From: an uncultured Collinsella sp.
GTDB taxonomy: Bacteria; Actinomycetota; Coriobacteriia; Coriobacteriales; Coriobacteriaceae
Length of the DNA stretch: 9,752 nucleotides
Direction of reading: 5' to 3'
Assembly (NCBI GenBank): GCA_900757265.1
Contig: CAAENW010000267.1
Location: 1-9,752 of the forward strand
Of this stretch, positions 1-6,669 are shown piece after piece. The notes under the pieces are model-generated. The model was not told the DNA's origin. It worked only from the letters and a program-made list of their open reading frames with translations, and ran no database searches. Each line of letters begins with the position of its first letter. Position 1 is the stretch's first letter. A program made the position numbers and the translations under genes.

Positions 1-1358
1 ACCTCGTCGATGGCCACGGCCTCGTCCACGCGACCGCGGGTGCAGGCATCCTCACAGCGGCGGTTGCACACACGGCCGCAGATAGCGGGCAACGGGTTCT
101 CGCGCTTGATGAGCGCCAGCGCCTCGTCATAGCGGCCCTGCGCCGCGAGCTTCAAATAGCCCTGAACGGCAACGTGCGCGGGGCAGGCCGTCTTGCAGGG
201 AGCGGTGCCGGACTCATGCGTCTCGATACGGTTGTCGTTGCGGTAGTTGGGCGACCACTTGGTGTGGTCCCACTTGGTGGCATCGGGCAGCTCCTGGCGC
301 GGATACTCGGGCACCTGTCCGCCAGCCTTTTTGCTACAGAGCTTCTGGCCCAGTTTGGCGGCGCCGGCCGGACACACCTCAACGCAGCGACCGCAGGCCA
401 CGCACTTGTCCTTCTCGACCTTGGCGACGTAGGCCGAGCGCGACAGGTTGGGCGTGTTGAACAGCTGCGAAGTGCGCAGGGCGTAGCACACGTTGACGTT
501 GCAGTTGCAGATGGCGAAGATTTTGTTCTCACCGTCGATGTTGGTGATCTGGTGCACAAAGCCGTTGTCCTCGGCCTGGCGCAGGATGTCGTAGACCTCC
601 TCGCGCGTCACATAATGGCCGCGGTCGGTCTCGACCACGTAGTCGGCCATATCGCCCACGGCGATGCACCAATCGGCCGGGTCGTCGGCGCAGCCCTCTC
701 CCATCACGCGACGGCTCGCGCGGCAGCTGCAGGTGCTAGCGGCATACTTACCTTCGTATTTGTCGAGCCAATGCTCGATATGCTCGATCGGCACCGAGGT
801 GCTCGCGGCATCGATGGCCTTCTCGACCGGAATGACATGCATGCCGATGCCGGCACCGCCGGGCGGCACCATCGGCGTGGCCTTGGACAGCGGTCCCTTG
901 GACGCCTGCTCAAAGAACTTGGCATAGACCGGATGCTCCTCGAGCTGGCTCACGCGCATGTTGAGGAACTCGGCGGAACCCGGCACCAGCATGGGCAGCA
1001 CCCACTGCTTGGCGCGCTCGGGGTTTTCCCAGTTGTACTCGAGCAGACCCGTGTAGCTCATGTCGTCGAGCATTTTTTCGATATCGGCCTCGGGCATGCC
1101 GGTGAGCTTGACCATCTCGGGCAGCGTATAGGGACGGCGCATCTTCATCTTGCAGAGCACTTCGGCCTGCTCGTCGGTTGCGGCCTCGGCAAACGACCAG
1201 TACTCGTAGCCCAGCAGCTCGTCGCGGTGCAGCAGGCGGTTGGTGCAGTGCTCACACAGTTTGACGATGGCCTCGCGCGGATGCTCCGGTATCGGCGGCA
1301 CGAACTCCGCGCCGATATCGGGCTCGGTATAGCTAATCCCCGGTCCGTTGAGAATCAT
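1..1358 (-). CDS. Iron-sulfur FAD-dependent oxidoreductase, GltD/DPYD-like, N-terminal 452 codons (cut by window edge)
   Basis: Large redox enzyme; the reading frame stays open to base 1, so the C-terminal part is missing. Reverse translation from ATG 1358 shows an N-terminal segment with C35-x2-C38 and a winged-helix-like stretch (about 64-105). A cysteine-rich segment follows, with C210-x-C212, C223, C231, then C284-x-C286-x4-C291. A classical 4Fe-4S motif comes next: C319-x2-C322-x2-C325-x3-C329-P. From about residue 385 there is a Fer4_20-type domain (C388-x3-C392, then C427, C431, C435, C439). This is the two-cluster N-terminal module of glutamate synthase small subunit and dihydropyrimidine dehydrogenase. 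In those families it is followed by FAD and NAD(P)H-binding folds, expected here beyond the edge. The start is supported by AAGGGA five bases upstream. It diverges from the tetR-type gene at 1548 and probably shares its operators. Soluble, cytoplasmic, moving electrons between NAD(P)H, flavin and Fe-S clusters (inferred); the substrate is unknown. Confidence 0.85.
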   Translation of the reverse strand, partial: MILNGPGISYTEPDIGAEFVPPIPEHPREAIVKLCEHCTNRLLHRDELLGYEYWSFAEAATDEQAEVLCKMKMRRPYTLPEMVKLTGMPEADIEKMLDDMSYTGLLEYNWENPERAKQWVLPMLVPGSAEFLNMRVSQLEEHPVYAKFFEQASKGPLSKATPMVPPGGAGIGMHVIPVEKAIDAASTSVPIEHIEHWLDKYEGKYAASTCSCRASRRVMGEGCADDPADWCIAVGDMADYVVETDRGHYVTREEVYDILRQAEDNGFVHQITNIDGENKIFAICNCNVNVCYALRTSQLFNTPNLSRSAYVAKVEKDKCVACGRCVEVCPAGAAKLGQKLCSKKAGGQVPEYPRQELPDATKWDHTKWSPNYRNDNRIETHESGTAPCKTACPAHVAVQGYLKLAAQGRYDEALALIKRENPLPAICGRVCNRRCEDACTRGRVDEAVAIDE

Positions 1359-1420
1359 AGTCGTCCCTTCTCTTGCCACAGCCCGGCGAGGCCGCAGCGC
1401 CCCTCTTTTTTTGCAGGCCG

Positions 1421-1436
1421 GGCATGCCCCCATGCC
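1421..1436. repeat. Short palindrome in the leader of the oxidoreductase gene
   Basis: GGCATG and CATGCC flank four C residues, giving a perfect 6-bp dyad. It overlaps one arm (1417-1423) of a second looser dyad, GCCCGGC at 1381-1387 with GCCGGGC. Both fall in the likely 5' untranslated region of the leftward gene, so an RNA hairpin is possible. No riboswitch class is recognised, and the dyads may be chance in GC-rich DNA. Confidence 0.3.
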
Positions 1437-1447
1437 TTTCACCCGCC

Positions 1448-1493
1448 ATTGTTGACATTGTGTCAAAAATAGTATTGACGAACCGTCAACAAT
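1448..1493. promoter_or_regulatory. Two adjacent operator-like dyads in the divergent promoter region
   Basis: Two perfect 6-3-6 dyads lie 23 bp apart centre to centre: TTGACA-TTG-TGTCAA at 1452-1466 and TTGACG-AAC-CGTCAA at 1475-1489. They are enclosed by a 9-bp outer inverted repeat, ATTGTTGAC at 1448-1456 and GTCAACAAT at 1485-1493. They sit between the divergent oxidoreductase and tetR-type genes, where a TetR-family dimer would normally bind and control both directions. The TTGAC arms also resemble -35 boxes, so operator and promoter may overlap. I could not assign a convincing -10 partner for either strand. Confidence 0.6.
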
Positions 1494-1499
1494 ATTCAA

Positions 1500-1518
1500 G
1501 ACTGTTAGGCGAACGGTC
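1500..1518. promoter_or_regulatory. Third operator-like dyad, just upstream of the TetR-family gene
   Basis: GACTGTT at 1500-1506 and AACGGTC at 1512-1518 form an inverted repeat with 6 of 7 positions matching and a 5-bp centre. It shares the CGAAC core with the dyad at 1475-1489. It lies 29 bp before the regulator start codon, a position suited to autorepression. Binding by the neighbouring TetR protein is inferred. Confidence 0.5.
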
Positions 1519-1547
1519 AGGCAAAAGAGGATGAAAGGCGGCAAAAC

Positions 1548-2210
1548 ATGGGCAACAACGCAGCAGATATCTCTGTGGTCGATGCCGTCCCCGCATCCGA
1601 TAGCGCGGCAAAACGCCTGACGGGCGACGAGCGCCGTCGCGAGATCCTCGCCGCTGTGCGCGCCGTGAGCGCCGAGCTTGGTGTGTCCCATCTTTCGGTA
1701 TCGGCCGTGACCAAGCGGGCTGGCTGCACGCGTTCGCTGTTCTACCACTACTTTGCCGATATGGATGCCGCCGTCACCGCCGTTATGGACGAGGCAATCG
1801 ACGGCTTTATCGCCGAGCTCGAGCAGTGGAACGCCAGCCGCACGGTTGGCGACATCGAAGGCGCACTCGACACCGTTGCTCCGCTCTTTAAGCGCCTGGT
1901 CGTGAGCGGCCACGAGTTGCCGAGCACGCTCACCTCGAGCAGCGGCGCGCTCTACGGCGGCTTTTTGCACAACGTGGTCCAGCGTGTGGCGCAGTATATC
2001 TGCGGTACCACCGTGGTGGATTTTGTCGCCCATCATGAGCTACGCATCGACCATGTCTACGAGACGTTCTACACCCTCATTATGGGGTTGTTGATGTATA
2101 TCCGCACGCACCCCGATGTGCCCGACGAGACGGTCAAGGAAATCATCGCCTCGACACTCCACATCGAGGGCTATACCGCCAAGTATCCGGAGCGCAAGCC
2201 CCAGAACTGA
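1548..2210 (+). CDS. TetR/AcrR-family transcriptional regulator
   Basis: A 220-residue one-component regulator that would bind DNA as a dimer and release it on binding a small ligand. After a low-complexity N-terminal extension (about 1-25), the three-helix TetR DNA-binding domain spans about 27-75. Its helix-turn-helix lies near 50-69, with the typical ending LFYHYFADMDA. The rest is helical and diverges as is usual for ligand domains; hydrophobic stretches near 150-200 would fit dimerisation. AAAGG nine bases upstream supports the start at 1548. An ATG at 1531 is out of frame and was not used. The gene diverges from the oxidoreductase and is followed 63 bp later by the membrane-protein gene, so it probably controls both through the dyads at 1448-1518. 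The ligand is unknown and the fold assignment is secure. Confidence 0.92.
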   Translation: MGNNAADISVVDAVPASDSAAKRLTGDERRREILAAVRAVSAELGVSHLSVSAVTKRAGCTRSLFYHYFADMDAAVTAVMDEAIDGFIAELEQWNASRTVGDIEGALDTVAPLFKRLVVSGHELPSTLTSSSGALYGGFLHNVVQRVAQYICGTTVVDFVAHHELRIDHVYETFYTLIMGLLMYIRTHPDVPDETVKEIIASTLHIEGYTAKYPERKPQN

Positions 2211-2227
2211 CGACATTTGGCCAAACT

Positions 2228-2255
2228 GCCCGCGATCAGAAGAGGGGCCGCGGGC
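2228..2255 (+). other. Hairpin between the tetR-type gene and the membrane-protein gene
   Basis: GCCCGCG at 2228-2234 pairs with CGCGGGC at 2249-2255 around a 14-base loop. A 10-bp palindrome, TTTGGCCAAA, lies just before it at 2216-2225. No T-tract follows, so it is not a normal terminator. It could uncouple expression or stabilise the downstream transcript. Confidence 0.3.
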
Positions 2256-2273
2256 GTGTGAAAGGAGAGCAGC

Positions 2274-3281
2274 ATGCTGTTCGATGTTTGGGGTAGCAAT
2301 ACCCTTATCCACTGGGCCGGCTGGGCCATGGTCTTTATTGGCCTGATCGTGCTCAACGAGATCGGCCGCCGCACCAAGCTGGGCGCGGCAATCATCTTTG
2401 GCGTGGCTCCGCTGGCCATGACCATCTACTGCGTCGCTATCGCCATCGGCGTTTCGCAGGGCGCCGAGTGGGCGCTCACCAACCCCACCCATGTGTACCA
2501 GAACAGCTGGTTCCACTACGCCAAGGTCTACGCGGCGTTGGCCGGTTGCTGGGGCTTCATCGCCATTAAGTATCAGTGGGGCAAGATCGGCAAGGCGCAC
2601 TGGTTCCGCGCGTGGCCGTTTGTGATCGTCGCCATCAACATCATGATCGCCGTCGTGTCCGACTTTGAGAGCGCCTATCACTTCTTTGTCCTGGGCCAGT
2701 CCACTTGGGTCACCTCCGAAGGTGCTACGCAGCTTGCCGGCTGGAACAACGTGTTCAACGGCATCGCCGGTATCATCAACATCTTCTGCATGACCGGTTG
2801 GTGGAGCGTCTACGCCTCCGAGGACAAGACCGACATGCTGTGGCCCGACATGACCTGGGTCTACATCATCGCCTACGATATCTGGAACTTCTGCTACACC
2901 TACAACTGCCTGCCCGCCCACTCCTGGTTCTGCGGCTTTGCGCTGCTGCTGGCGCCCACCGTCGCCGCCTTTATCTGGAACAAGGGCGGTTGGATCCAGA
3001 ACCGCGCCTTTACGCTGGCCATTTGGTGCATGTTTGCCCAGGTGTTCCCGTACTTCCAGGAGGAGTCCATCTTTGTGACCCACTCCACGCTCGACCCCAG
3101 CGCCGCTACTGCGGTCTCGATCGCCGCACTGGTCGCCAACATCGCCGCGATCATCTACATCGCCTACCGCGCCAAGAAGCTCGGCCGCAATCCCTACAAG
3201 CAGGATGTCTTTGAGGGCACCAGCGATTGGGAGAAGGCTACCGCTCGCCGCGCCAAGGTGGATTACGCACACGCCGAGTAA
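2274..3281 (+). CDS. Tryptophan-rich polytopic membrane protein, DUF5692-like
   Basis: A 335-residue integral membrane protein of unknown function; I match it from memory to DUF5692, found in gut Coriobacteriia. About nine membrane segments are visible, near residues 11-29, 37-60, 82-99, 113-129, 157-180, 193-211, 215-235, 245-262 and 277-299. A charged cytoplasmic-looking tail (300-335) follows. It contains 21 tryptophans, about 6 percent, many next to polar or acidic residues at helix ends. Other notable segments are YDIWNFCYTYNCLPAHSW near 201-218 and FPYFQEES near 258-265. The start has AAAGGAG six bases upstream. The strong terminator after the gene makes it the last gene of the rightward unit begun by the regulator. 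Transport, sensing or an intramembrane redox role are all possible; the oxidoreductase neighbour makes a role linked to the same substrate plausible. Confidence 0.85.
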   Translation: MLFDVWGSNTLIHWAGWAMVFIGLIVLNEIGRRTKLGAAIIFGVAPLAMTIYCVAIAIGVSQGAEWALTNPTHVYQNSWFHYAKVYAALAGCWGFIAIKYQWGKIGKAHWFRAWPFVIVAINIMIAVVSDFESAYHFFVLGQSTWVTSEGATQLAGWNNVFNGIAGIINIFCMTGWWSVYASEDKTDMLWPDMTWVYIIAYDIWNFCYTYNCLPAHSWFCGFALLLAPTVAAFIWNKGGWIQNRAFTLAIWCMFAQVFPYFQEESIFVTHSTLDPSAATAVSIAALVANIAAIIYIAYRAKKLGRNPYKQDVFEGTSDWEKATARRAKVDYAHAE

Positions 3282-3349
3282 CGCGCTCGCTGCCGTCCGC
3301 ATTTGGATGTAGGCGCGTCTCTTTGGCTCCGTAATCTCGCGTTATGCGC

Positions 3350-3390
3350 AGCCCCCGGAAAGCAATTCGTTTGCTTTCCGGGGGCTTTTT
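3350..3390 (+). terminator. Rho-independent terminator after the DUF5692-like gene
   Basis: A perfect 16-bp stem, 3350-3365 with 3371-3386, encloses the loop TTCGT and is followed by T residues to 3390. The stem contains a five-base C/G run, giving a very stable hairpin. It closes the regulator/membrane-protein unit and isolates the next gene. Confidence 0.93.
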
Positions 3391-3523
3391 GCTGTCGCGC
3401 GTGCATTCATGCACATATTCACAATGTATCGCGCAGATAAAATCGAATTTCCGACTGCACGCCAGCTCTATGTGACCTTAATTTTGGGTACATTGTTGTC
3501 CCGATATTGAGCTTGGGGGATAT

Positions 3524-5143
3524 ATGAAAGATGAGACGATGGGCCAAGTGGATGCGGCCCAAGACGCAGAAGCGTGCGCCGAGGCTCTGGAGAGCCTAGA
3601 CCGGATTTCGCTTGACGAGATTGCGTTTGACGAAACGTTTATCGACGCGCAGGACGAAGCGCGCGAAGACGATTCGGGCGACGGTGAACAAGATGCAAAC
3701 TGCGATGCCGATACCGAAGCAAGTGGCGAGGCAAGTGATGTCGACGCCGAAGCCGCCGGTAACGCCCGCAGCGATAGCGCCGACTCGGATGGCACCATCC
3801 CCGATGATGCCGCGACCGAAGATGAGGGGAGCGTCAACGCTGAGGATGCGACGTCCCATTCCGAATCCAAGGCCAACGACCAGCCGAGTACGGATTCCAC
3901 CGAAGAAACCATGTTGTTCGGCAACGTGCCCGGCGACGAATCGCTCACCCGTGAGCTTCCCGGCCTGGGTTCCGCGCCGGTCGTGGACGAGACCATCGCT
4001 ATGGGCGGTATTCCCCTGCCCTCCGTTCCCTCGGCACACGAAGCCAAGGTCCGCCATCGCAAGATGTCGCCCAAGCGCCGCAACCTGATGGTGGCAGGCG
4101 TTGTTGCCGTCGCGCTCATCGCCGGCGGCGCGGGCTATGCGGCTTGGAACGGATACCAGCAAGAGCAGGCCGCCGTGGTTGCCGCAAACGCCCATACCAT
4201 GATGTCGGTGCAAATTGGTGTACATGCCGCGGGGCTCGACTGCTCCACCGGCTCAAAGATCCCCGTGCAGGTGAGTGGCCAGGATTCTGACGGAACCTCC
4301 GTGAGCGAAACACTCTACGTTGACGAGCGCGGTCACGGCATCAAGCTGCTGCCCGGTGACTATACGCTCTCCATTGCCGCCTCCCCCATCGCGTCCGACG
4401 GCACCGTCTATACCGTGCCGACCACCAAGGCACAGGTCACGATCAAGAGCGACGGACAGGACCTAAGCAGCCAGGCCGCCTTTAAACTCAAGGTGCCTTC
4501 GGCCGACACGGTAACCAACGACCAGATCGACGCCGCCGCCAAGTATGCCGAGGAAGGCGGCGCGAGCTCCGCCGCCACCGCCAAGGTGCTCCAGCAGGCG
4601 GCAACCGCGCGGCGCGACGCCGCCGTCAATGCCGTGAGCGCGCAAAAGGCACAGGCAGCCCGTGATGCCGACGCCCGTCACAAGGCAACCGACCTCTACC
4701 AGCTCGATATCCCCGTCGAATGGTACGGCAAGGTCGAGACTTGGCAAAATGGCAGCACGCTATGCATCTATCTTGCCGGCGACAGCGATACGCCGATTGT
4801 GACGCTCGTCGCGGTGCGCGAGGGCGAGAGCTTTACGCCCGATGAGGGCGATACGGTTTTGGGTGCGGCCAATCTAGGCAACGGTTATACCGTCTACGCC
4901 AGCGGCCCCGTCTATCCGTACGTGGTGCCCCAGACCATCAACGGGCGCACGCAGAACCCCGTGTCGACCTATCCCATGGACACAGCCATTGAGCTTGTCG
5001 AGCTTACGACCGGCAACCGCTACACCTACAGCCAGATCAAGAGCGTGCTGGTCGGCAAAGACGGCAAGGCCGACGCTGCCACCAAGCTCGAATGCGACTA
5101 CATCGCCCAGATTCTGCTGCCGAGCATCAAGGCCCAGGACTAG
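3524..5143 (+). CDS. Acidic-tailed single-pass membrane protein with extracytoplasmic domains
   Basis: A 539-residue protein I cannot name. Residues 1-175 are strongly acidic and look disordered. They end in a basic stop (RHRKMSPKRR, 177-186) before one membrane helix at about 188-208, which by the positive-inside rule puts the acidic tail in the cytoplasm. Outside, about 225-325 is beta-rich and resembles an immunoglobulin-like or PEGA-like domain. About 330-388 is alanine-rich and helical, probably coiled. A C-terminal globular domain (about 389-539) begins DIPVEWYGKVETW, like wall-associated domains of related bacteria. The tail holds a repeated motif, EETMLFGNVP (127-136) and DETIAMGGIP (155-164). 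The start has GGGGGA only three bases away; Met6 is a possible alternative. It appears monocistronic, bounded by 3350-3390 and 5179-5200. An envelope sensing or structural role is only a guess. Confidence 0.8.
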   Translation: MKDETMGQVDAAQDAEACAEALESLDRISLDEIAFDETFIDAQDEAREDDSGDGEQDANCDADTEASGEASDVDAEAAGNARSDSADSDGTIPDDAATEDEGSVNAEDATSHSESKANDQPSTDSTEETMLFGNVPGDESLTRELPGLGSAPVVDETIAMGGIPLPSVPSAHEAKVRHRKMSPKRRNLMVAGVVAVALIAGGAGYAAWNGYQQEQAAVVAANAHTMMSVQIGVHAAGLDCSTGSKIPVQVSGQDSDGTSVSETLYVDERGHGIKLLPGDYTLSIAASPIASDGTVYTVPTTKAQVTIKSDGQDLSSQAAFKLKVPSADTVTNDQIDAAAKYAEEGGASSAATAKVLQQAATARRDAAVNAVSAQKAQAARDADARHKATDLYQLDIPVEWYGKVETWQNGSTLCIYLAGDSDTPIVTLVAVREGESFTPDEGDTVLGAANLGNGYTVYASGPVYPYVVPQTINGRTQNPVSTYPMDTAIELVELTTGNRYTYSQIKSVLVGKDGKADAATKLECDYIAQILLPSIKAQD

Positions 5144-5178
5144 CCGGGCGCATCATGGTACTCCCCAACCGTGATGAA

Positions 5179-5200
5179 GGGGCCAGGAGGTCCTGGCCCC
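5179..5200. terminator. Palindrome between convergent genes, probable weak bidirectional terminator
   Basis: GGGGCCAGGA and TCCTGGCCCC form a perfect 10-bp stem around two G residues. It is placed between the stop of the rightward membrane-protein gene (5143) and the stop of the leftward ATPase gene (5217). No clear T-tract follows on either strand, so termination may be inefficient or factor-dependent. Confidence 0.5.
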
Positions 5201-5216
5201 ACAGATCCGTAGATGA

Positions 5217-6569
5217 TTAGGCAAGGAGCCACTTCCATGCGGGCACAGCGTGTACCACACCGTGTTCACATGGAATATCGGCCTGTTCATCCATAGTAAC
5301 GATTACCGACTCGCCAAGATCAAACTGGGCCATCGAGGCATCGAGGGCTGCAATTTCGCGTTCGCGCGTTTTCTCGCTTGCCATATCCACACTCACCTGA
5401 GTCAGGCTATAAGCCTGCATGAGAAGTGCATCCCCAGCCACAAAGTCAACCTCATGGCTTTTATTCTTCTCCTTGACCAGTAGGCGGCAGACCGAACCGA
5501 CCCGCACCGCAGGAGTCCTTCTTCTGAGCGCATTGAACACCGCAGTCTCGAGCCTCTGGCCCTGGTCCAATGCCGATGCGGGAGAGAATGCTCCAAACAT
5601 CGCAGGATCGACAGCGTAGACTTTAGACGCAGACCGCGTATTATTTGCAAGTGAACGCGTAAACTCCGGCACAGAAAACAGCAGGTAGGCGTCCTCGTAA
5701 TACTCAAGTAAGTCGCTGAGCGAATTACGACTGACGGGTATCTGCCTGCTCTTGAACTCGTTGTACACCTTGTTCACCGACAGCTCTCGTCCCGAAGATG
5801 CCATACACCGCGTCAGAAACAGTGAGGCCAAACGAGGGCTCTTGACGTCGTAACGCTCCACAACGTCCATAGCGACCGTTCGCGACGCATATTCCTGTAG
5901 CAGCTGAATCGCGTCTGCGGGCGTCTGCTCAAGTGTCGCGATGAATCCCCCTCGCTCGAGATATCCGACCAGATGGTGTCGGAGCAACGCTGCAGCGCTT
6001 GAGGAGAAGGGCGCGTTCGACTCAGGAACGCTCCCCGTCTTATATCGGACGTATTCCGAAAAACTCAACGGAAAAAGCTCTCGCACAAGAGAACGGCCCC
6101 TGAACTCGCTCTTAAGTTCTGAGGACAGCATCTTAGAAGAAGATCCCGTCACGTAAACGGTCGCCTTCTCCGTATCGACCACGCGTCGCAGAAACGCACC
6201 CCATTCGGGTATTTCCTGGATCTCGTCAAAGAAAAGGTAGGCGCCCTCGCCTCGAGCAGCAGGATATAGTGCATAGAATGTATCGAGCACGTCCGCTAGT
6301 AGCGATGGCTCATACGGACGCAAGCGCTCATCCTCAAAATTGAAATATAGCATCCGGTCAAGCTCGACGCCTTGGCCCTGAAGCCGCCGCATCTCCTGAT
6401 ACAAGCGATACGTCTTTCCACAACGACGGGCGCCCACAATCACATATACGATGTTGTCGCGCTTTGGCTCCTGCGGGTTGCCCAGATCAAGGTCGCGCTC
6501 AAAGACCTGCGGAATCCCCTGTTGCTCAAAGTCCTTTATTTTTTGAGCCACCAAGTCGTTGAATGCCAT
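5217..6569 (-). CDS. AAA-family ATPase with DUF4143 C-terminal domain
   Basis: A 450-residue ATPase of the AAA_14/DUF4143 type, common and variable in gut bacteria, with no settled function. Walker A is GARRCGKT (46-53), Walker B is YLFFDEIQEI (111-120, D115/E116), and a sensor-like TGSSSKML sits at 141-148. The family signature segments GRS (158-160) and PLSFSEY (167-173) are present. A winged-helix-like stretch around 240-295 and a C-terminal region with LETAVFNALRRR (340-351) and HEVDFV (372-377) resemble the degenerate nuclease-like end of DUF4143 proteins. The Lys of a nuclease core is not evident, so nuclease activity is doubtful. The start is fixed by GGAG five bases upstream. The DNA has lower GC than its neighbours (hand counts of several 60-base lines, mostly 50-60 percent against about 65), suggesting transfer. 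It has no operon partner. The family has been linked to defence or toxin-like roles, but that is unproven here. Confidence 0.88.
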   Translation of the reverse strand: MAFNDLVAQKIKDFEQQGIPQVFERDLDLGNPQEPKRDNIVYVIVGARRCGKTYRLYQEMRRLQGQGVELDRMLYFNFEDERLRPYEPSLLADVLDTFYALYPAARGEGAYLFFDEIQEIPEWGAFLRRVVDTEKATVYVTGSSSKMLSSELKSEFRGRSLVRELFPLSFSEYVRYKTGSVPESNAPFSSSAAALLRHHLVGYLERGGFIATLEQTPADAIQLLQEYASRTVAMDVVERYDVKSPRLASLFLTRCMASSGRELSVNKVYNEFKSRQIPVSRNSLSDLLEYYEDAYLLFSVPEFTRSLANNTRSASKVYAVDPAMFGAFSPASALDQGQRLETAVFNALRRRTPAVRVGSVCRLLVKEKNKSHEVDFVAGDALLMQAYSLTQVSVDMASEKTREREIAALDASMAQFDLGESVIVTMDEQADIPCEHGVVHAVPAWKWLLA

Positions 6570-6577
6570 AATTCTCC

Positions 6578-6637
6578 AATCTTGCTCTCCTGCTAATCAA
6601 GATTATAACGATTCTTGATTAGCAGGAGAGCAAGATT
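6578..6637. repeat. Perfect 25-bp inverted repeat upstream of the ATPase gene
   Basis: The arm at 6578-6602 (AATCTTGCTCTCC...) is the exact reverse complement of 6613-6637, with a 10-base centre. The left arm directly abuts the ribosome-binding site (GGAG, complement of 6574-6577) of the ATPase gene. The repeat could be a DNA operator, an RNA hairpin controlling translation, or the trace of a small mobile element. No target-site duplication is seen around it. Confidence 0.9.
6602..6607 (-). promoter_or_regulatory. Candidate -10 box in the centre of the inverted repeat
   Basis: Read leftwards, 6607-6602 is TATAAT, an exact consensus -10, lying almost at the centre of the dyad and pointing at the ATPase gene. 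No good -35 is found 16-18 bases upstream. A second -10-like hexamer, CATAAT, lies at 6640-6635. Promoter function is unproven. Confidence 0.3.
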
Positions 6638-6643
6638 ATGCGT

Positions 6644-6669
6644 ATCTTGATTAATGGATAAGCAAGTTT
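6644..6669. repeat. Degenerate third copy of the 25-bp repeat
   Basis: ATCTTGATTA at 6644-6653 followed by AGCAAG at 6661-6666 aligns, without gaps, to the right arm at 6613-6637 in the same orientation. The ends match and the middle differs. The region thus holds three related copies, one inverted and two direct. Confidence 0.5.

Noticed and set aside
174..1472. 432-codon plus-strand frame opposite the oxidoreductase
   Set aside because: The minus strand encodes a coherent Fe-S protein with regularly placed cysteine motifs. The plus frame is low complexity and starts inside that gene.
1452..1480. TTGACA and TTGACG as confirmed -35 promoter boxes
   Set aside because: No adequate -10 hexamer was found 16-18 bases away on either strand, so they are reported only as operator arms.
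2040..3302. 420-codon minus-strand frame opposite the membrane-protein gene
   Set aside because: The plus frame has a strong ribosome-binding site, clear membrane helices and a matching terminator. The antisense frame overlaps both the regulator and the membrane protein and has no support.
3596..4225. Antisense frames of about 210 codons in the acidic region of the envelope-protein gene
   Set aside because: They arise from the biased GAC/GCC/GAG codons of the acidic tail and have no ribosome-binding site or recognisable domain.
5179..5200. Strong intrinsic terminator at the convergent palindrome
   Set aside because: The stem is perfect but no T-tract follows on either strand, so it is listed only as a probable weak terminator.
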